This document shows positions 1 through 8,994 of a stretch of DNA of 64,000 bases, piece by piece. The first letter of the stretch is position 1. The number at the start of each line of letters is the position of its first letter. The position numbers were made by a program, and so were the translations under genes. The stretch comes from Clostridium sp. KNHs214 (GTDB lineage: Bacteria; Bacillota; Clostridia; Clostridiales; Clostridiaceae): positions 310,001-374,000 of the forward strand of contig NZ_JQMW01000009.1 in assembly GCF_000744935.1 (NCBI RefSeq), in the 5' to 3' direction. The notes beneath the pieces are model-generated. The model had not been told where the DNA came from, ran no database searches, and saw only the letters and a program-made list of their open reading frames with translations.

Positions 1-2
1 AA

Positions 3-2492
3 GTAAATGTACAAAAAAAAATAGTTTTAAAGGATATTGTAGTAAATGGAATACTAAATATAAGTTTAATACAAGGAAATTTATATTTAGTAAATGTTAA
101 AGCAGATAGAATAAATATAATTTCTAAATGCCAAACTTCTATAGAGATAGATGATAAAAGTGATGTGAAAAAAATATATATTTGGAATAAACAAAATATG
201 GATGTTAAATTTAATACTAATAATATAAATTTAAAAAGCATTTGTGTTATGCCTATAAATAAAAGAAGTAGAAATACTAGTATAAGTTTTCAAGGTGAGG
301 CTCAAAACTGTAGAGTAGCAATTTTATCTAACACGTCAGTTTATTGCTCTAAATCCTTTAAGAATAAATTTATTGAGGTTGATATTAAAGAAGATAATAA
401 AGAATTAAGATTATTGGGGGATTTTTTAAATACTAAATTAAATATATTGAATTGTAATTGTATAATTGGTGATGAAAAGGTCGTACCTAAGAATTTAGTA
501 ATAAATTTAATATCAAATTTTAATGATATAATTTTAAAGGGAAATTTATTAAATGCTCATATTATAGTGAAAAGTACAATGAGTTTAATTGTTAAATGTT
601 TATATATAAATAGATTGTTTATAGAAGAAAAAATAAGAGTACAATTATATTTTTTTGAAAATACAGTAATAAAATCATTTGAAACAGAAGGATATGTTGT
701 AATAGATGGAACGTTGCATACAGTAAGAAATGCTATTAAACAAATATTTATAATAAAAAATACTGGAAGGATAGAATTAAATTATAATAATAAAGAGTTG
801 AGATACTTGAGGTCTTTTATAGAGTGCATAAATAAGATATTGTTGTACTTTATAAAAGAGATAGATTTTGATATAACAGTAAATAAATTGTTAGAAATAT
901 GTAGTAACGAAAATATAGAGATTTATATAAGTGATTTGCAGAAGGTTGTTCCAGAAAGTAATGTTTTTAATTTGAATATAGAAGAGCAGACCATAAAATA
1001 TACTGCTTTACAACCAAATGCGGATAGCATATATATGCAGGAAGCAGTTATGACCATTATATTGTCAGAGGAACAAAATTTTATATATAAATGTGTACCA
1101 ATTAAAGGTAAGTATTTATATATGAGTATAGATTATGAAGATAGTTGTCTATATATACAAAATTATTATAGTGCATTGAATTATGCTTTTACTCAAAATT
1201 ATTTAGGTGAAATAGTTCTTATGGAAAATATAAGCGTAGATAATTTTAATTTATATATAGAGAATAAAAATTTAAATATAGATTTGAATGGTAAAGTATT
1301 TTTATTAAATAATATAAATGTATTAGATTCTTGTGTGAAAATAAAAAATGGTGTCATAGTGCCTACTAATAAAATAAGTAAATGGAATAGTGTAGATGAA
1401 AATATTTCTTCAAGATGCTTTGCTAAAGTTAATGGGAAAAGCATATATACAAAATTTTATTGTGAAAATTTATCTATTCCCAATGTAAACATGGATTTTT
1501 CTAATCTTTCAGAAGGTTCCACGAACACTATATTATTTTATATAGGGAATAATTCATGTTATTCAAAAGTGAAAGAGGTTTATTTTAAAGGATGCTCATT
1601 AGAAATAAAAAAACAGAGTATTGGTAATAGAGATAATGGAGAACCATATATTTTAGATACTTTTGCAGAGAATAATATTTTGTATTACAATCACTTTAAT
1701 GAATCGTATAAATGCATTAAAGTGAATGGATGCAGTAACCGTCATTACGTAAATTTACAGATGTTATCAAATAACTTTTCTAATATTACGGAAATTAACA
1801 ATAGTGTATTAACACTAGTTCCTTATAGAAATAGTTTAGGTATAGTTGTGAATGATGTAGAGTTTAAACCAAATTTAGAAGAAGCAGAGTTAGAAAAAAA
1901 GATGAAAAATTTATTGGATTTAAGTTCTATAACTTTAAATGCTTTTGGACAGGGGGCTTGTGCAGAGTTTTGGCAAAATGAAGAAGGAGAACTTATAGAG
2001 ATTGCTATATATATTAATGGACAATGGCAGATAAAAGATATTCCTGAAGTTATTCCAGATACTGAAAACAATGACATGGAACATGTTATTTGTATGAGTT
2101 TTAAATCTAATATAATGTGGAGCAGTAATATAACAGAAATTAGAATTATAAATACAGAAGATAAAGTCTTACAAAGTTATCAATATAGTGTAGATGAAGA
2201 TTTAGGTAAAATATATGTATATAATGTTATATTAAATGATGAAAAATTGCCCATATATCAGGGGTTACTGGAGCCAGGAAGTAATAAAGTTATAATAAAA
2301 TCAAAATATTTTAATGATATAGAAATTAATCAAATAATAAAGCCTATTCAAATAGTTGAAGTAGTTAATGGCATAGGAAAAGCTATTACAAGGATAGAAA
2401 ATATAGGACCTAATATTATAAGTGTTAAGTTAATGTTAAATACTGGTGGCTTAAATATAGGCGACCCAATTGAAGTAAATATTGAACCCTAA
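3..2492 (+). CDS. Unrecognised large beta-rich protein, 5' end outside window
   Basis: The reading frame is open from the first bases of the window, so this is the C-terminal part (about 829 residues) of a longer gene. The first possible start inside the window (GTG at 165) has no convincing ribosome binding site, so I treat it as internal. I do not recognise the family. The chain is rich in Ile, Asn and Val, with many short alternating hydrophobic stretches separated by Asn/Asp turns, as in a repetitive beta fold such as a solenoid. Cysteines are scattered and no membrane segment or anchor is visible. The last ~170 residues look like one or two small beta-sandwich domains. The gene ends at TAA next to a family A repeat. 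Surface protein or phage-like fibre are both possible; neither is supported directly. Confidence 0.6.
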   Translation, partial: VNVQKKIVLKDIVVNGILNISLIQGNLYLVNVKADRINIISKCQTSIEIDDKSDVKKIYIWNKQNMDVKFNTNNINLKSICVMPINKRSRNTSISFQGEAQNCRVAILSNTSVYCSKSFKNKFIEVDIKEDNKELRLLGDFLNTKLNILNCNCIIGDEKVVPKNLVINLISNFNDIILKGNLLNAHIIVKSTMSLIVKCLYINRLFIEEKIRVQLYFFENTVIKSFETEGYVVIDGTLHTVRNAIKQIFIIKNTGRIELNYNNKELRYLRSFIECINKILLYFIKEIDFDITVNKLLEICSNENIEIYISDLQKVVPESNVFNLNIEEQTIKYTALQPNADSIYMQEAVMTIILSEEQNFIYKCVPIKGKYLYMSIDYEDSCLYIQNYYSALNYAFTQNYLGEIVLMENISVDNFNLYIENKNLNIDLNGKVFLLNNINVLDSCVKIKNGVIVPTNKISKWNSVDENISSRCFAKVNGKSIYTKFYCENLSIPNVNMDFSNLSEGSTNTILFYIGNNSCYSKVKEVYFKGCSLEIKKQSIGNRDNGEPYILDTFAENNILYYNHFNESYKCIKVNGCSNRHYVNLQMLSNNFSNITEINNSVLTLVPYRNSLGIVVNDVEFKPNLEEAELEKKMKNLLDLSSITLNAFGQGACAEFWQNEEGELIEIAIYINGQWQIKDIPEVIPDTENNDMEHVICMSFKSNIMWSSNITEIRIINTEDKVLQSYQYSVDEDLGKIYVYNVILNDEKLPIYQGLLEPGSNKVIIKSKYFNDIEINQIIKPIQIVEVVNGIGKAITRIENIGPNIISVKLMLNTGGLNIGDPIEVNIEP

Positions 2493-2542
2493 GAGAAAAT
2501 TATAAAAGGATCTATATTTAAATTTTTTTATTTCAGCTTCTT

Positions 2543-2701
2543 AGGCACATTCAAATAAATAATAAGTCAGTATGCTAGTCTATTTTGCGTCATACTGCGT
2601 CAGTAGAACCCACCGATAGTCCTACTAGCGGTGGGTTCTACTTCCTTATCTGATACAAAATATACCAGCATCTTTGACTTGTTATTTATTTTCATGTACC
2701 T
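2543..2701. repeat. Family A palindromic repeat, copy 1 (MITE-like)
   Basis: This is a 159-bp element starting AGGCACAT and ending ATGTACCT. Its two halves are imperfect inverted repeats; the shared landmarks are AAATAA, ATGCTAGT and TATTTTGNGTCATAC, and the centre is a short GGTGGGTT-type hairpin. Three other copies lie at 3290-3439, 33119-33277 and 57184-57349. It has no coding capacity. Its fold could also end transcription of the gene on its left. Confidence 0.85.
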
Positions 2702-2714
2702 TATTTTTGAAATA

Positions 2715-3260
2715 TTATTCAATTTCTACTTCATAAAATCCCTTAGGAACAGGATTACCATCCTCATTTATTAATTTGAAGTATACATGGATTATTTCTC
2801 CATAAGAATAATTAGGGTATTCAGTCCATGCTTCACATTTTTCTAAGTCTAGGGGTTTTATAGCCATTAGAGGATAACTAGTGATATTAGTATCTATGGA
2901 GTTGTATTTATTTAAAGTAAAAATATATTTACCTTCTTCAGCAAGATAAATTTTAAAAGGTATAAATTTGAAACCATCTTCAAGTTGTGTAAGAAAGATA
3001 ATTTTTACAAAGTTTGAGTTGATATCCTCCTTATTAATTTTAAAGTCTAAGATATCTTGTAGGAGAAAATTAGTATGAGGGATTATTTTGTATAATTTAT
3101 TAGAAGAGGTATCTATAGCAATTAAATCATATTCGTAGAATTCATTATCATTAAGGAAAACCTTCAAATCATTATTTGTAATAGGATCTATTTCTGGATC
3201 TAATATGAAGGATATTGAATCTAGGTTAATTTCTTGTATTAATATTTTAGTTGAAAACAT
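2715..3260 (-). CDS. Unrecognised 181-aa protein between two inverted repeats
   Basis: The start is placed at ATG 3260 (MFSTK) because GGAG lies 7 bases upstream; a longer frame to 3317 would run into the neighbouring repeat and has no ribosome binding site. The product is acidic, has no signal peptide or membrane segment, and is predicted mostly beta. The C-terminus (INEDGN..P..FYEVEIE) resembles in pattern the end of the next gene leftward-reading at 3486-4127 (LKDADNN...CEVSVYGD), which suggests related Ig-like folds; this is only an inference from short patterns. The gene fits almost exactly between repeat copies 1 and 2, with 13 bases to spare on one side and 29 on the other, so its promoter must lie in or beyond copy 2. 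Confidence 0.7.
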   Translation of the reverse strand: MFSTKILIQEINLDSISFILDPEIDPITNNDLKVFLNDNEFYEYDLIAIDTSSNKLYKIIPHTNFLLQDILDFKINKEDINSNFVKIIFLTQLEDGFKFIPFKIYLAEEGKYIFTLNKYNSIDTNITSYPLMAIKPLDLEKCEAWTEYPNYSYGEIIHVYFKLINEDGNPVPKGFYEVEIE

Positions 3261-3289
3261 TTTATCATCTCCAAATATAAATATTGTTA

Positions 3290-3439
3290 AGGTACATGAA
3301 AAGAAATAACAATTCAAAGATGCTAGTATATTTTGTGTCAGAACTGGAAACAGGTTCCGTCGCTAGTAGGAGTATAGTTGAGTTCTGCTGATGCAGTATG
3401 ACTAGCATACTAACTTATTATTTATTTGAATGTGCCTAT
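3290..3439. repeat. Family A palindromic repeat, copy 2 (inverted orientation)
   Basis: This 150-bp copy begins AGGTACAT and ends ATGTGCCT, so it is inverted relative to copy 1. The interior carries the GGTTCCGTCGCTAGTAG variant of the central hairpin. Copies 1 and 2 together enclose the gene at 2715-3260. Confidence 0.85.
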
Positions 3440-3453
3440 GAGAAATGTGTAAA

Positions 3454-3480
3454 AGGACTACCTATAAAAGGTAGCCCTCA
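3454..3480 (-). terminator. Terminator of the 3486-4127 gene
   Basis: On the minus strand GGGCTACC and GGTAGTCC pair around a TTTTATA loop and are followed by TTTT, just after the stop codon of the leftward gene. Confidence 0.7.
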
Positions 3481-3485
3481 TTAAT

Positions 3486-4127
3486 TTATTGCATATCACC
3501 ATATACAGAAACTTCGCAGGCACCCTGTAAAGCATTATTGTCAGCATCTTTTAAATTTAATAATAATGATACATTTAAGGTTCCAGCGGAAATAACTTGT
3601 GCAAGATATGGCTTATCTAAACCACTAGTATCCATTGAAATAGAACTGTTAGTAGGACTAGGTGGATTGTTGAAGGTGTAGCTATCTGCGGAGGCCTTGT
3701 TTAAGGTTGTCCCATCAGCACTGTCTAGTACAAATTTATAGGTGCCAGGTGAGTTGACAGAATAACTTAAAGTTGCATCTCCACTACTATTAAAAGTTTG
3801 AGCAAAATCTATAAATAATTTATCGGATAAATTTCCGGATTTGTTTATTATCGATACTACATAATTAGTGTAATCTAATTCTTGTCCTGTAGTAAATACA
3901 ATACCGTAGTTTCCATTAGTATTGTCTGCAGTATCTAAGGTCCAATCAGTAGTAGGTGTAAGAGTTCCAGTGCTATCAGATGCTGTGAAATCTGCTTGTA
4001 CAAGGTCAGTAACAAGTGAGCTATCTGATTGTTTTATAACATGAACTATTAACTTTTGGATTTTTGTTTTATCACTAGATAATGGAACTACCGAATTTAA
4101 AGTTTGTTCATAATACTTTTGAGCCAT
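3486..4127 (-). CDS. Unrecognised 213-aa Thr/Ser/Asn-rich beta protein
   Basis: The start ATG (MAQKYYEQT) has AGGAAGGA a few bases upstream. There is no signal peptide or transmembrane segment. The sequence is rich in Thr, Ser, Asp and Asn and in alternating hydrophobic residues, which fits two tandem beta-sandwich (Ig-like) domains: about residues 20-110 and 115-213. It contains one cysteine near the C-terminus (ACEVSV). Such proteins occur as surface, exosporium or phage structural proteins; nothing here decides between them. It is transcribed alone, with its own terminator, and is separated from the LacI-type gene by a divergent intergenic region. Confidence 0.7.
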   Translation of the reverse strand: MAQKYYEQTLNSVVPLSSDKTKIQKLIVHVIKQSDSSLVTDLVQADFTASDSTGTLTPTTDWTLDTADNTNGNYGIVFTTGQELDYTNYVVSIINKSGNLSDKLFIDFAQTFNSSGDATLSYSVNSPGTYKFVLDSADGTTLNKASADSYTFNNPPSPTNSSISMDTSGLDKPYLAQVISAGTLNVSLLLNLKDADNNALQGACEVSVYGDMQ

Positions 4128-4375
4128 TATGATCCTTCCTTTATACTATAATATTTTATAGAAGACTTCTAAACTGCAAGGGAAAATTTATTTTAAGCAA
4201 TTTAAACCTTCCTATATATAATATGCTAATTTATAAAATAGTGTTAAAAAATTTATGTTATAAATAGTATATAATGTTAATTCATGTGGAAGTTTATCTA
4301 ATGATATACTAGGATTGTATGATTAAATATAAACATTAGATAATTACGGAAATAAGAGTTACGTTGTTAGTTTGT
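4128..4375. other. Divergent intergenic region
   Basis: This AT-rich spacer carries the ribosome binding site of the leftward gene at its left end. Apart from the promoter described at 4376-4405 I see no clear structure in it. Confidence 0.5.
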
Positions 4376-4405
4376 TTGACACTTAAGTTTTTAACATGCT
4401 ATAAT
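4376..4405 (+). promoter_or_regulatory. Sigma-A promoter of the LacI-type regulator
   Basis: TTGACA and TATAAT, both perfect, are separated by 18 bases. They lie 50 bases upstream of the chosen start codon. Confidence 0.8.
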
Positions 4406-4454
4406 TTGCTTAAAATTAGAGAATTTTTAAAATAATACAATGGTGGTAGCTAAT

Positions 4455-5453
4455 ATGATAAAACAAGAAGATATAGCCAAAATTTTAAATGTTTCAAGAA
4501 CTACTGTGGCTAGGGCTTTAAATGGAAGTGAAAATATAAAGCCTGAAACTAAAGAAAAGATTATAGAACTTGCTAAGGAGTTGGGTTATAAAAAGAATCC
4601 AATAAGTAGCTCTTTAGCCAGTAAGAAGAAAAAGAATGTCTATGCTTTTATAATAAAATCAAAGAATAAATACTATACAGAGGAAATAGAGAGAGGGCTT
4701 AAGAGTGCTGAAAAGGAATTTAGATTTTATGGGTTTAATATAAATATAATAAAAACAGATATTGAAACTCCAGAAAAACAGTTAGAACAGTTAAAAATTG
4801 CAGTAAAGGAAGATGTACAGGGGATAATAATAACTCCTTTGTTAAAAGATAAGGTGAAAGAAGTAAGAAATCAAAATCCTAACATAATTTTTACAACATT
4901 GGATATTAATATAGATCAATCTATATTTCACGTAGGTACTAATTATTTTAAATCCGGTAGAATTGCAGCGGAAATACTTATAAATACCCTAGAAGAGAAG
5001 TCTAAGGTTTTGGTTTTAGATACGGTAGATGATAGAATTTCCTCTAAGCTATACATGGATGGCTTTTTAAGTAGAATGTCAGAAGAAAAAAATAATCCTA
5101 TGATAGGACCTGTGTATTCGGAGCACTTAATGAATGATTTAGATAATATATTGGAAAAACATATGAAAAAAGAAGTAAAATCAATATATGCTACTAGATT
5201 TTTAACGGATATAGTGAAATATATAAGTTATAGATACAATATCCCAATGAAAATTGTAGGTAATGGTATGTCAGATGATATGAAAAGTTTAATATTAGAA
5301 AAGAAGATACTGGCTACAGTGGTGGAGCAGCCCTATGAAGAGGGGTATTTAGCAGGCAAGTTTATGTTTGAAAAACTATATAAAGATGCTAATTTTAAAG
5401 AAGCTTCTCATATTATGGAAAGTAAAATAATAGTTAGAGAAACCCTTTTTTAA
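4455..5453 (+). CDS. LacI-family transcriptional regulator
   Basis: This is a 332-residue DNA-binding regulator with an N-terminal helix-turn-helix (residues about 2-26, QEDIAKILNVSRTTVARAL) and a periplasmic-binding-protein-like sugar sensor domain from about residue 58. The start is ATG 4455, which has GGTGG 7-11 bases upstream; an ATG at 4440 has no ribosome binding site. Known members bind palindromes with a central CG and are released or activated by a sugar ligand. Two identical palindromes of that type lie in the nanA promoter region 0.7-0.9 kb downstream, so this is the natural candidate for the local repressor of sialic acid catabolism. The pairing is inference: the well-studied NanR proteins are GntR or RpiR type, not LacI. 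Confidence 0.88.
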   Translation: MIKQEDIAKILNVSRTTVARALNGSENIKPETKEKIIELAKELGYKKNPISSSLASKKKKNVYAFIIKSKNKYYTEEIERGLKSAEKEFRFYGFNINIIKTDIETPEKQLEQLKIAVKEDVQGIIITPLLKDKVKEVRNQNPNIIFTTLDINIDQSIFHVGTNYFKSGRIAAEILINTLEEKSKVLVLDTVDDRISSKLYMDGFLSRMSEEKNNPMIGPVYSEHLMNDLDNILEKHMKKEVKSIYATRFLTDIVKYISYRYNIPMKIVGNGMSDDMKSLILEKKILATVVEQPYEEGYLAGKFMFEKLYKDANFKEASHIMESKIIVRETLF

Positions 5454-5486
5454 GAATATAAAATAAACTGAAAAGGAGGAATTTAA

Positions 5487-6023
5487 GATAATAATACTTC
5501 CTTTTGCCTATGTAGCGGTGGTATAGAAATAAATGAAAAGGCCCAAACAGCTATAAAAGGCATATATGCTGCGGGTGAGGTAACTGGAGGGGTACACGGT
5601 GTAGATAGAATTGGAGGATTGTCTACAGTTAATGCTATGGTATTTGGCAAAATAGCAGGAAAAGAGGCTATAAAATATATAGAGGAAAAAGCTGTTGATG
5701 AAAAAGTCTATAAGGATATTAATGAAGTATTCCATTTTAGTGATAAGCAAGAATCTACTATAGAGCTAGATTGGGCTATAAATGAAATAAGGGAGATTAT
5801 GTATAGAAATGCTAGCATAATAAGGAATAGGAAGTCGCTAGAAGATGCAGTGAAAACTATTAATAATATAAAGGATAAATTTAACTTGTACACATATGTG
5901 TCACAAAATAAGTATTGTAAAAAAGCATTTATAGCTCATAATTATATTAATACTGCAATAGTGGCGCTAAAGGCCATGATAGATAGAAATGAAAGTTTAG
6001 GAGCGCATTATAGAGAAGACTAA
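5487..6023 (+). pseudogene. C-terminal remnant of a fumarate reductase-type flavoprotein
   Basis: The frame from 5487 encodes GIYAAGEVTGGVHG.DRIGG followed by a helical C-terminal domain ending LGAHYRED, the typical end of fumarate reductase/succinate dehydrogenase flavoprotein subunits (normally ~450-600 residues). The N-terminal FAD Rossmann region and most of the substrate domain (about 350 residues) are missing. There is an orphan AAGGAGGA at 5473-5480 but no start codon at a useful distance. The remnant follows the LacI-type gene directly. It is a 5'-truncated fossil, most likely left by a deletion that joined the regulator to it. Confidence 0.85.
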
Positions 6024-6158
6024 AAACTTAATTTAATAAATTTATGATTTAGCCCATATTTATAAGAATGAAGGGTGTTGTGGAAGGTAGCTATAAAAGT
6101 ATAGGATTTTTATAAAATAAAAGTATATAAAAAAATTTAAAAAAATTAATTTTTATAC

Positions 6159-6187
6159 TTGAAAATGTTCACGAGAACATATATAAT
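6159..6187 (+). promoter_or_regulatory. nanA promoter with embedded operator
   Basis: TTGAAA at 6159-6164 and a perfect TATAAT at 6182-6187 are 17 bases apart. The expected transcript start near 6194 gives a ~200-base leader for nanA. A 16-bp palindrome fills the spacer, so a bound repressor would directly block RNA polymerase. Confidence 0.85.
6165..6180. promoter_or_regulatory. Operator O1 of the nan operon
   Basis: ATGTTCACGAGAACAT is a palindrome with ATGTTC and GAACAT arms and a central CG, the layout of LacI-family operators. It lies exactly between the -35 and -10 hexamers. Confidence 0.85.
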
Positions 6188-6322
6188 GTTATTAGAAAAT
6201 AAAAATATTAAGAATTTTCAAAGGCTTTATGTAAAGGATAACAAAACCTATATGCTTTAGAAAATTTAGTATATAGGCAAAAATTTATTTATAAAAGAGT
6301 AATAAATTTTTTTAACAATAAA

Positions 6323-6336
6323 TGTTCACGAGAACA
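6323..6336. promoter_or_regulatory. Operator O2 of the nan operon
   Basis: TGTTCACGAGAACA is identical to the core of O1, 157 bp centre-to-centre downstream and 58 bases before nanA. 157 bp is close to 15 helical turns, which would put both sites on the same face and permit looping; a roadblock to elongation is also possible. Confidence 0.85.
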
Positions 6337-6394
6337 AAACACACAAAAGCGCATTATACAATAAATTTAAACTAAATTTAGAGGAGGACTTGAG

Positions 6395-7261
6395 ATGAAA
6401 GGAATTTTTTCAGCACTATTAGTACCATATGATGAAAACGGAAACATTAAAGAAGAAGGGCTTAGACAGCTAGTTCGTCACAATATTGATGTATGTGGAA
6501 TAGATGGTCTTTACGTTGGAGGAAGTACAGGAGAAAACTTTATGCTTTCTACTGAAGAAAAGAAAAGAATATTCAAAATTGTTAAGGATGAGGCTAAGGA
6601 TAAAGTTAAATTAATTGCACAAGTAGGATCTATAAACTTAAAGGAAGCAGTTGAACTTGGAAAATTTGCTACAGCTTTAGGATATGATTCACTATCAGCA
6701 GTAACTCCTTTTTATTACAAATTTGATTTTAGCGAAATAAAAAATTATTATGATACAATCATAAGCGAAACTGGAAACAATATGATAATATATTCAATAC
6801 CATTTTTAACAGGAGTTAATATAACACTAAATCAATTTGCAGAGTTATTTAAAAACGAAAAAGTAATTGGAGTTAAATTTACAGCAGCAGACTTCTATTT
6901 ATTAGAAAGATTAAGAAAAGCTTTCCCAAATAAATTAATATTCTCTGGATTTGATGAAATGCTTTTACCAGCAGTAGTTTCAGGTGTAGATGGAGCTATA
7001 GGAAGTACATTTAATGTAAACGGTAAAAGGGCAAAAGAAATCTTTGAATTAGGCAGAAAAGGTGAAATAGAAAAAGCTTACCAGGTACAACACGTTACTA
7101 ACGATTTAATTGAAGGAATATTAAGCAATGGCTTATATCAAACTATTAAGGAAATATTAAAGGATAAGGGTGTGGATGCAGGATACTGTAGACAACCTAT
7201 GAAGAAATTAAATGAAGAAGGAATTAAGTTTGCAAAGGAATTATCTGCAAAGTATCTATAA
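6395..7261 (+). CDS. nanA: N-acetylneuraminate lyase
   Basis: This 288-residue cytoplasmic aldolase splits N-acetylneuraminate into N-acetylmannosamine and pyruvate, the first step of sialic acid use. It has the DHDPS/NAL (beta/alpha)8 features: GGSTGE at residues 42-47, which binds the pyruvate carboxylate; Tyr133 in YSIP; and the Schiff-base lysine, Lys161 in GVKFTAAD. Length is normal for the family. The ribosome binding site is GAGGAGG, and ATG is the only sensible start. It is the first gene of the nan cluster, behind the operator-controlled promoter, and is followed by the transporter, YhcH, nanE and nanK. Confidence 0.95.
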   Translation: MKGIFSALLVPYDENGNIKEEGLRQLVRHNIDVCGIDGLYVGGSTGENFMLSTEEKKRIFKIVKDEAKDKVKLIAQVGSINLKEAVELGKFATALGYDSLSAVTPFYYKFDFSEIKNYYDTIISETGNNMIIYSIPFLTGVNITLNQFAELFKNEKVIGVKFTAADFYLLERLRKAFPNKLIFSGFDEMLLPAVVSGVDGAIGSTFNVNGKRAKEIFELGRKGEIEKAYQVQHVTNDLIEGILSNGLYQTIKEILKDKGVDAGYCRQPMKKLNEEGIKFAKELSAKYL

Positions 7262-7349
7262 TTAGAATTTGTAATATACAGATGAATAGTAAAAGTTTAA
7301 GTTTTAAATTAAATTTAAATTGATATATTGTCAGCTATGTACAGAGTGT

Positions 7350-7389
7350 AGAAGATTATATAATATTTTATCAAGTTATATAATCTTCT
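7350..7389 (+). promoter_or_regulatory. Hairpin between nanA and the transporter gene
   Basis: Fourteen bases (AGAAGATTATATAA) and their perfect complement enclose a 12-base loop. No T-run follows, so it is more likely an RNA stability or processing element, or a weak attenuator, than a simple terminator. It lies 41 bases before the transporter start. Confidence 0.7.
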
Positions 7390-7430
7390 CTAATAGAACA
7401 ATTAAATAAAATAAAATGGAGGGTTTATTT

Positions 7431-8918
7431 ATGAAGGCATCATTTCAAATGTTGGATTATATAGTTCTAGTTGTATACCTTTTATTTGTATTGTACGTAG
7501 GTATTAGAGTAGCTAAAAAAGAAATGAAAGGCAAAGAATATTTTAAAGGCGATGGAACAATTCCTTGGTGGGTTGCAGCCGTTAGCTTATTTGCAACAAT
7601 GTTAAGTCCAATTTCTTATTTAGCCTTAGCTGGACGTTCATTTAAAACAGATTGGTCAGCTTGGGTAGCTCAGCTTGGTATATTTATAGCGGTTCCATTA
7701 ACTATAAAATATTTCTTACCAGTATATAAGAAACTTGATTTAGATACAGCATATGAATACTTAGAAAGAAGATTTAATAAGAGTTTAAGATTAGTAGGAA
7801 GTATAATGTTTATAATTTACCAGGTAGGTAGAATGTCTATAATCATGTACTTACCAGCGTTGGCATTATCAATAGTTACAAAAGTAGATATAAATGTATT
7901 AATAATCCTTATGGGAGTAATAGCAATCATATACTCATATGTTGGAGGAATTAAATCGGTATTATGGACAGACTTTATACAAGGTGTTGTTCTATCATTA
8001 GGCGCTGTATTTGTAGTAATCTATATGTCATTTACCATTAAAGGTGGATTAGGTGAAGTAATCAGAGTAGGTATGGCGGATGCTAAGTTTTTACACTTAT
8101 CGCAAATGCTTAATTTAAATATATTCAAAGAAGGATTCTTTATAGTACTTATAGGAGCAGGTTTGTCAACGCTTTCATCTTATGTATCAAGCCAAGATAT
8201 GGTTCAAAGATATACAACTACAACTGATCTTGGAGAAATGAAAAAAATGACATATTTAAATGGTGCTTTATCTATAGGTATAGCAACTGTATTCTTTTTT
8301 ATAGGAACAGGATTATATGTATTTTATAAACAAAATCCAGCATTGTTAATAACAAAGGCAGAAGATCAAGTTTTTGCAAGTTATATAGTTAGTCAATTAC
8401 CAGCAGGTATATCAGGACTATTATTAGCTGGAGTATTTGCGGCAGGACAATCAACTTTATCTACCGGTTTAAATAGTGTGGCTACAAGCTGGACTTTAGA
8501 CATACATAAGTTGATAAAAGGTGACATTGACAATGATGAGGCAACTAAGCTTGCTAAAATTCTTTCTTTACTAGTTGGAATAGTATCAATAATAGTTTCT
8601 ATAGTTTTAGCACATTCTGATTTGAAATCTGCATATAGCTGGTTCAACGGATTTATGGGACTAGTTCTTGGAGTTGTAGGAGGTCTTTTCGGACTTGGAA
8701 TATTTACAAAGAAAGCTAACTCTAAGGGAGCAGTGGCAGGATTTATAGTATCGGCAGTGTTAACTATAGCAGCAAAATATTTTACAACAGTTACATTCTG
8801 GATGTATTCAGTTATAAGTATAGTCTCATGTATGTTATTTGGATACATATTCAGTTTAATATTTAAGGATGAAGAAAAGAAAGATTTAGATAGTTTAACT
8901 ATATATGGTGATAAATAA
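7431..8918 (+). CDS. Sodium:solute symporter, probable sialic acid transporter
   Basis: This 495-residue membrane protein of the sodium:solute symporter (SSS) family has about 13 hydrophobic segments. Its N-terminus (LDYIVLVVYLLFVLYVGIR) and the region WWVAAVSLFATMLSPISYLALAGR match the first two helices of the family, with the conserved small and polar residues of the substrate and sodium sites. ATG 7431 is chosen because GGAGGG lies 7 bases upstream; an ATG at 7416 overlaps that site. Its place between nanA and nanE strongly suggests uptake of N-acetylneuraminate driven by sodium, as for SiaT/NanT of the SSS type. The substrate is inferred from context. Confidence 0.9.
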   Translation: MKASFQMLDYIVLVVYLLFVLYVGIRVAKKEMKGKEYFKGDGTIPWWVAAVSLFATMLSPISYLALAGRSFKTDWSAWVAQLGIFIAVPLTIKYFLPVYKKLDLDTAYEYLERRFNKSLRLVGSIMFIIYQVGRMSIIMYLPALALSIVTKVDINVLIILMGVIAIIYSYVGGIKSVLWTDFIQGVVLSLGAVFVVIYMSFTIKGGLGEVIRVGMADAKFLHLSQMLNLNIFKEGFFIVLIGAGLSTLSSYVSSQDMVQRYTTTTDLGEMKKMTYLNGALSIGIATVFFFIGTGLYVFYKQNPALLITKAEDQVFASYIVSQLPAGISGLLLAGVFAAGQSTLSTGLNSVATSWTLDIHKLIKGDIDNDEATKLAKILSLLVGIVSIIVSIVLAHSDLKSAYSWFNGFMGLVLGVVGGLFGLGIFTKKANSKGAVAGFIVSAVLTIAAKYFTTVTFWMYSVISIVSCMLFGYIFSLIFKDEEKKDLDSLTIYGDK

Positions 8919-8953
8919 TAAATATAAATCTAAGTGAGTAGTTTAAATTAATT

Positions 8954-8994
8954 TGCCAGTAAAGCATAGTCCTTAAATGGGCATGTTTTCTGGC
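8954..8994 (+). promoter_or_regulatory. Imperfect hairpin after the transporter gene
   Basis: GCCAG..AAGCAT and ATG.TTTTCTGGC pair imperfectly around TTAAAT. It could trim transcription between the membrane protein and the enzymes downstream. No strong T-run follows. Confidence 0.4.

Noticed and set aside
6165-6336. nan operators as CcpA cre sites
   Set aside because: They share the central CG but not the TGWAAN...NTTWCA flanks of cre. Two identical copies next to a LacI-type gene fit a local regulator better.
8393-8848. Long open frame opposite the SSS transporter (151 codons)
   Set aside because: It is antisense to a well-supported gene, has no ribosome binding site and shows no protein-like pattern.
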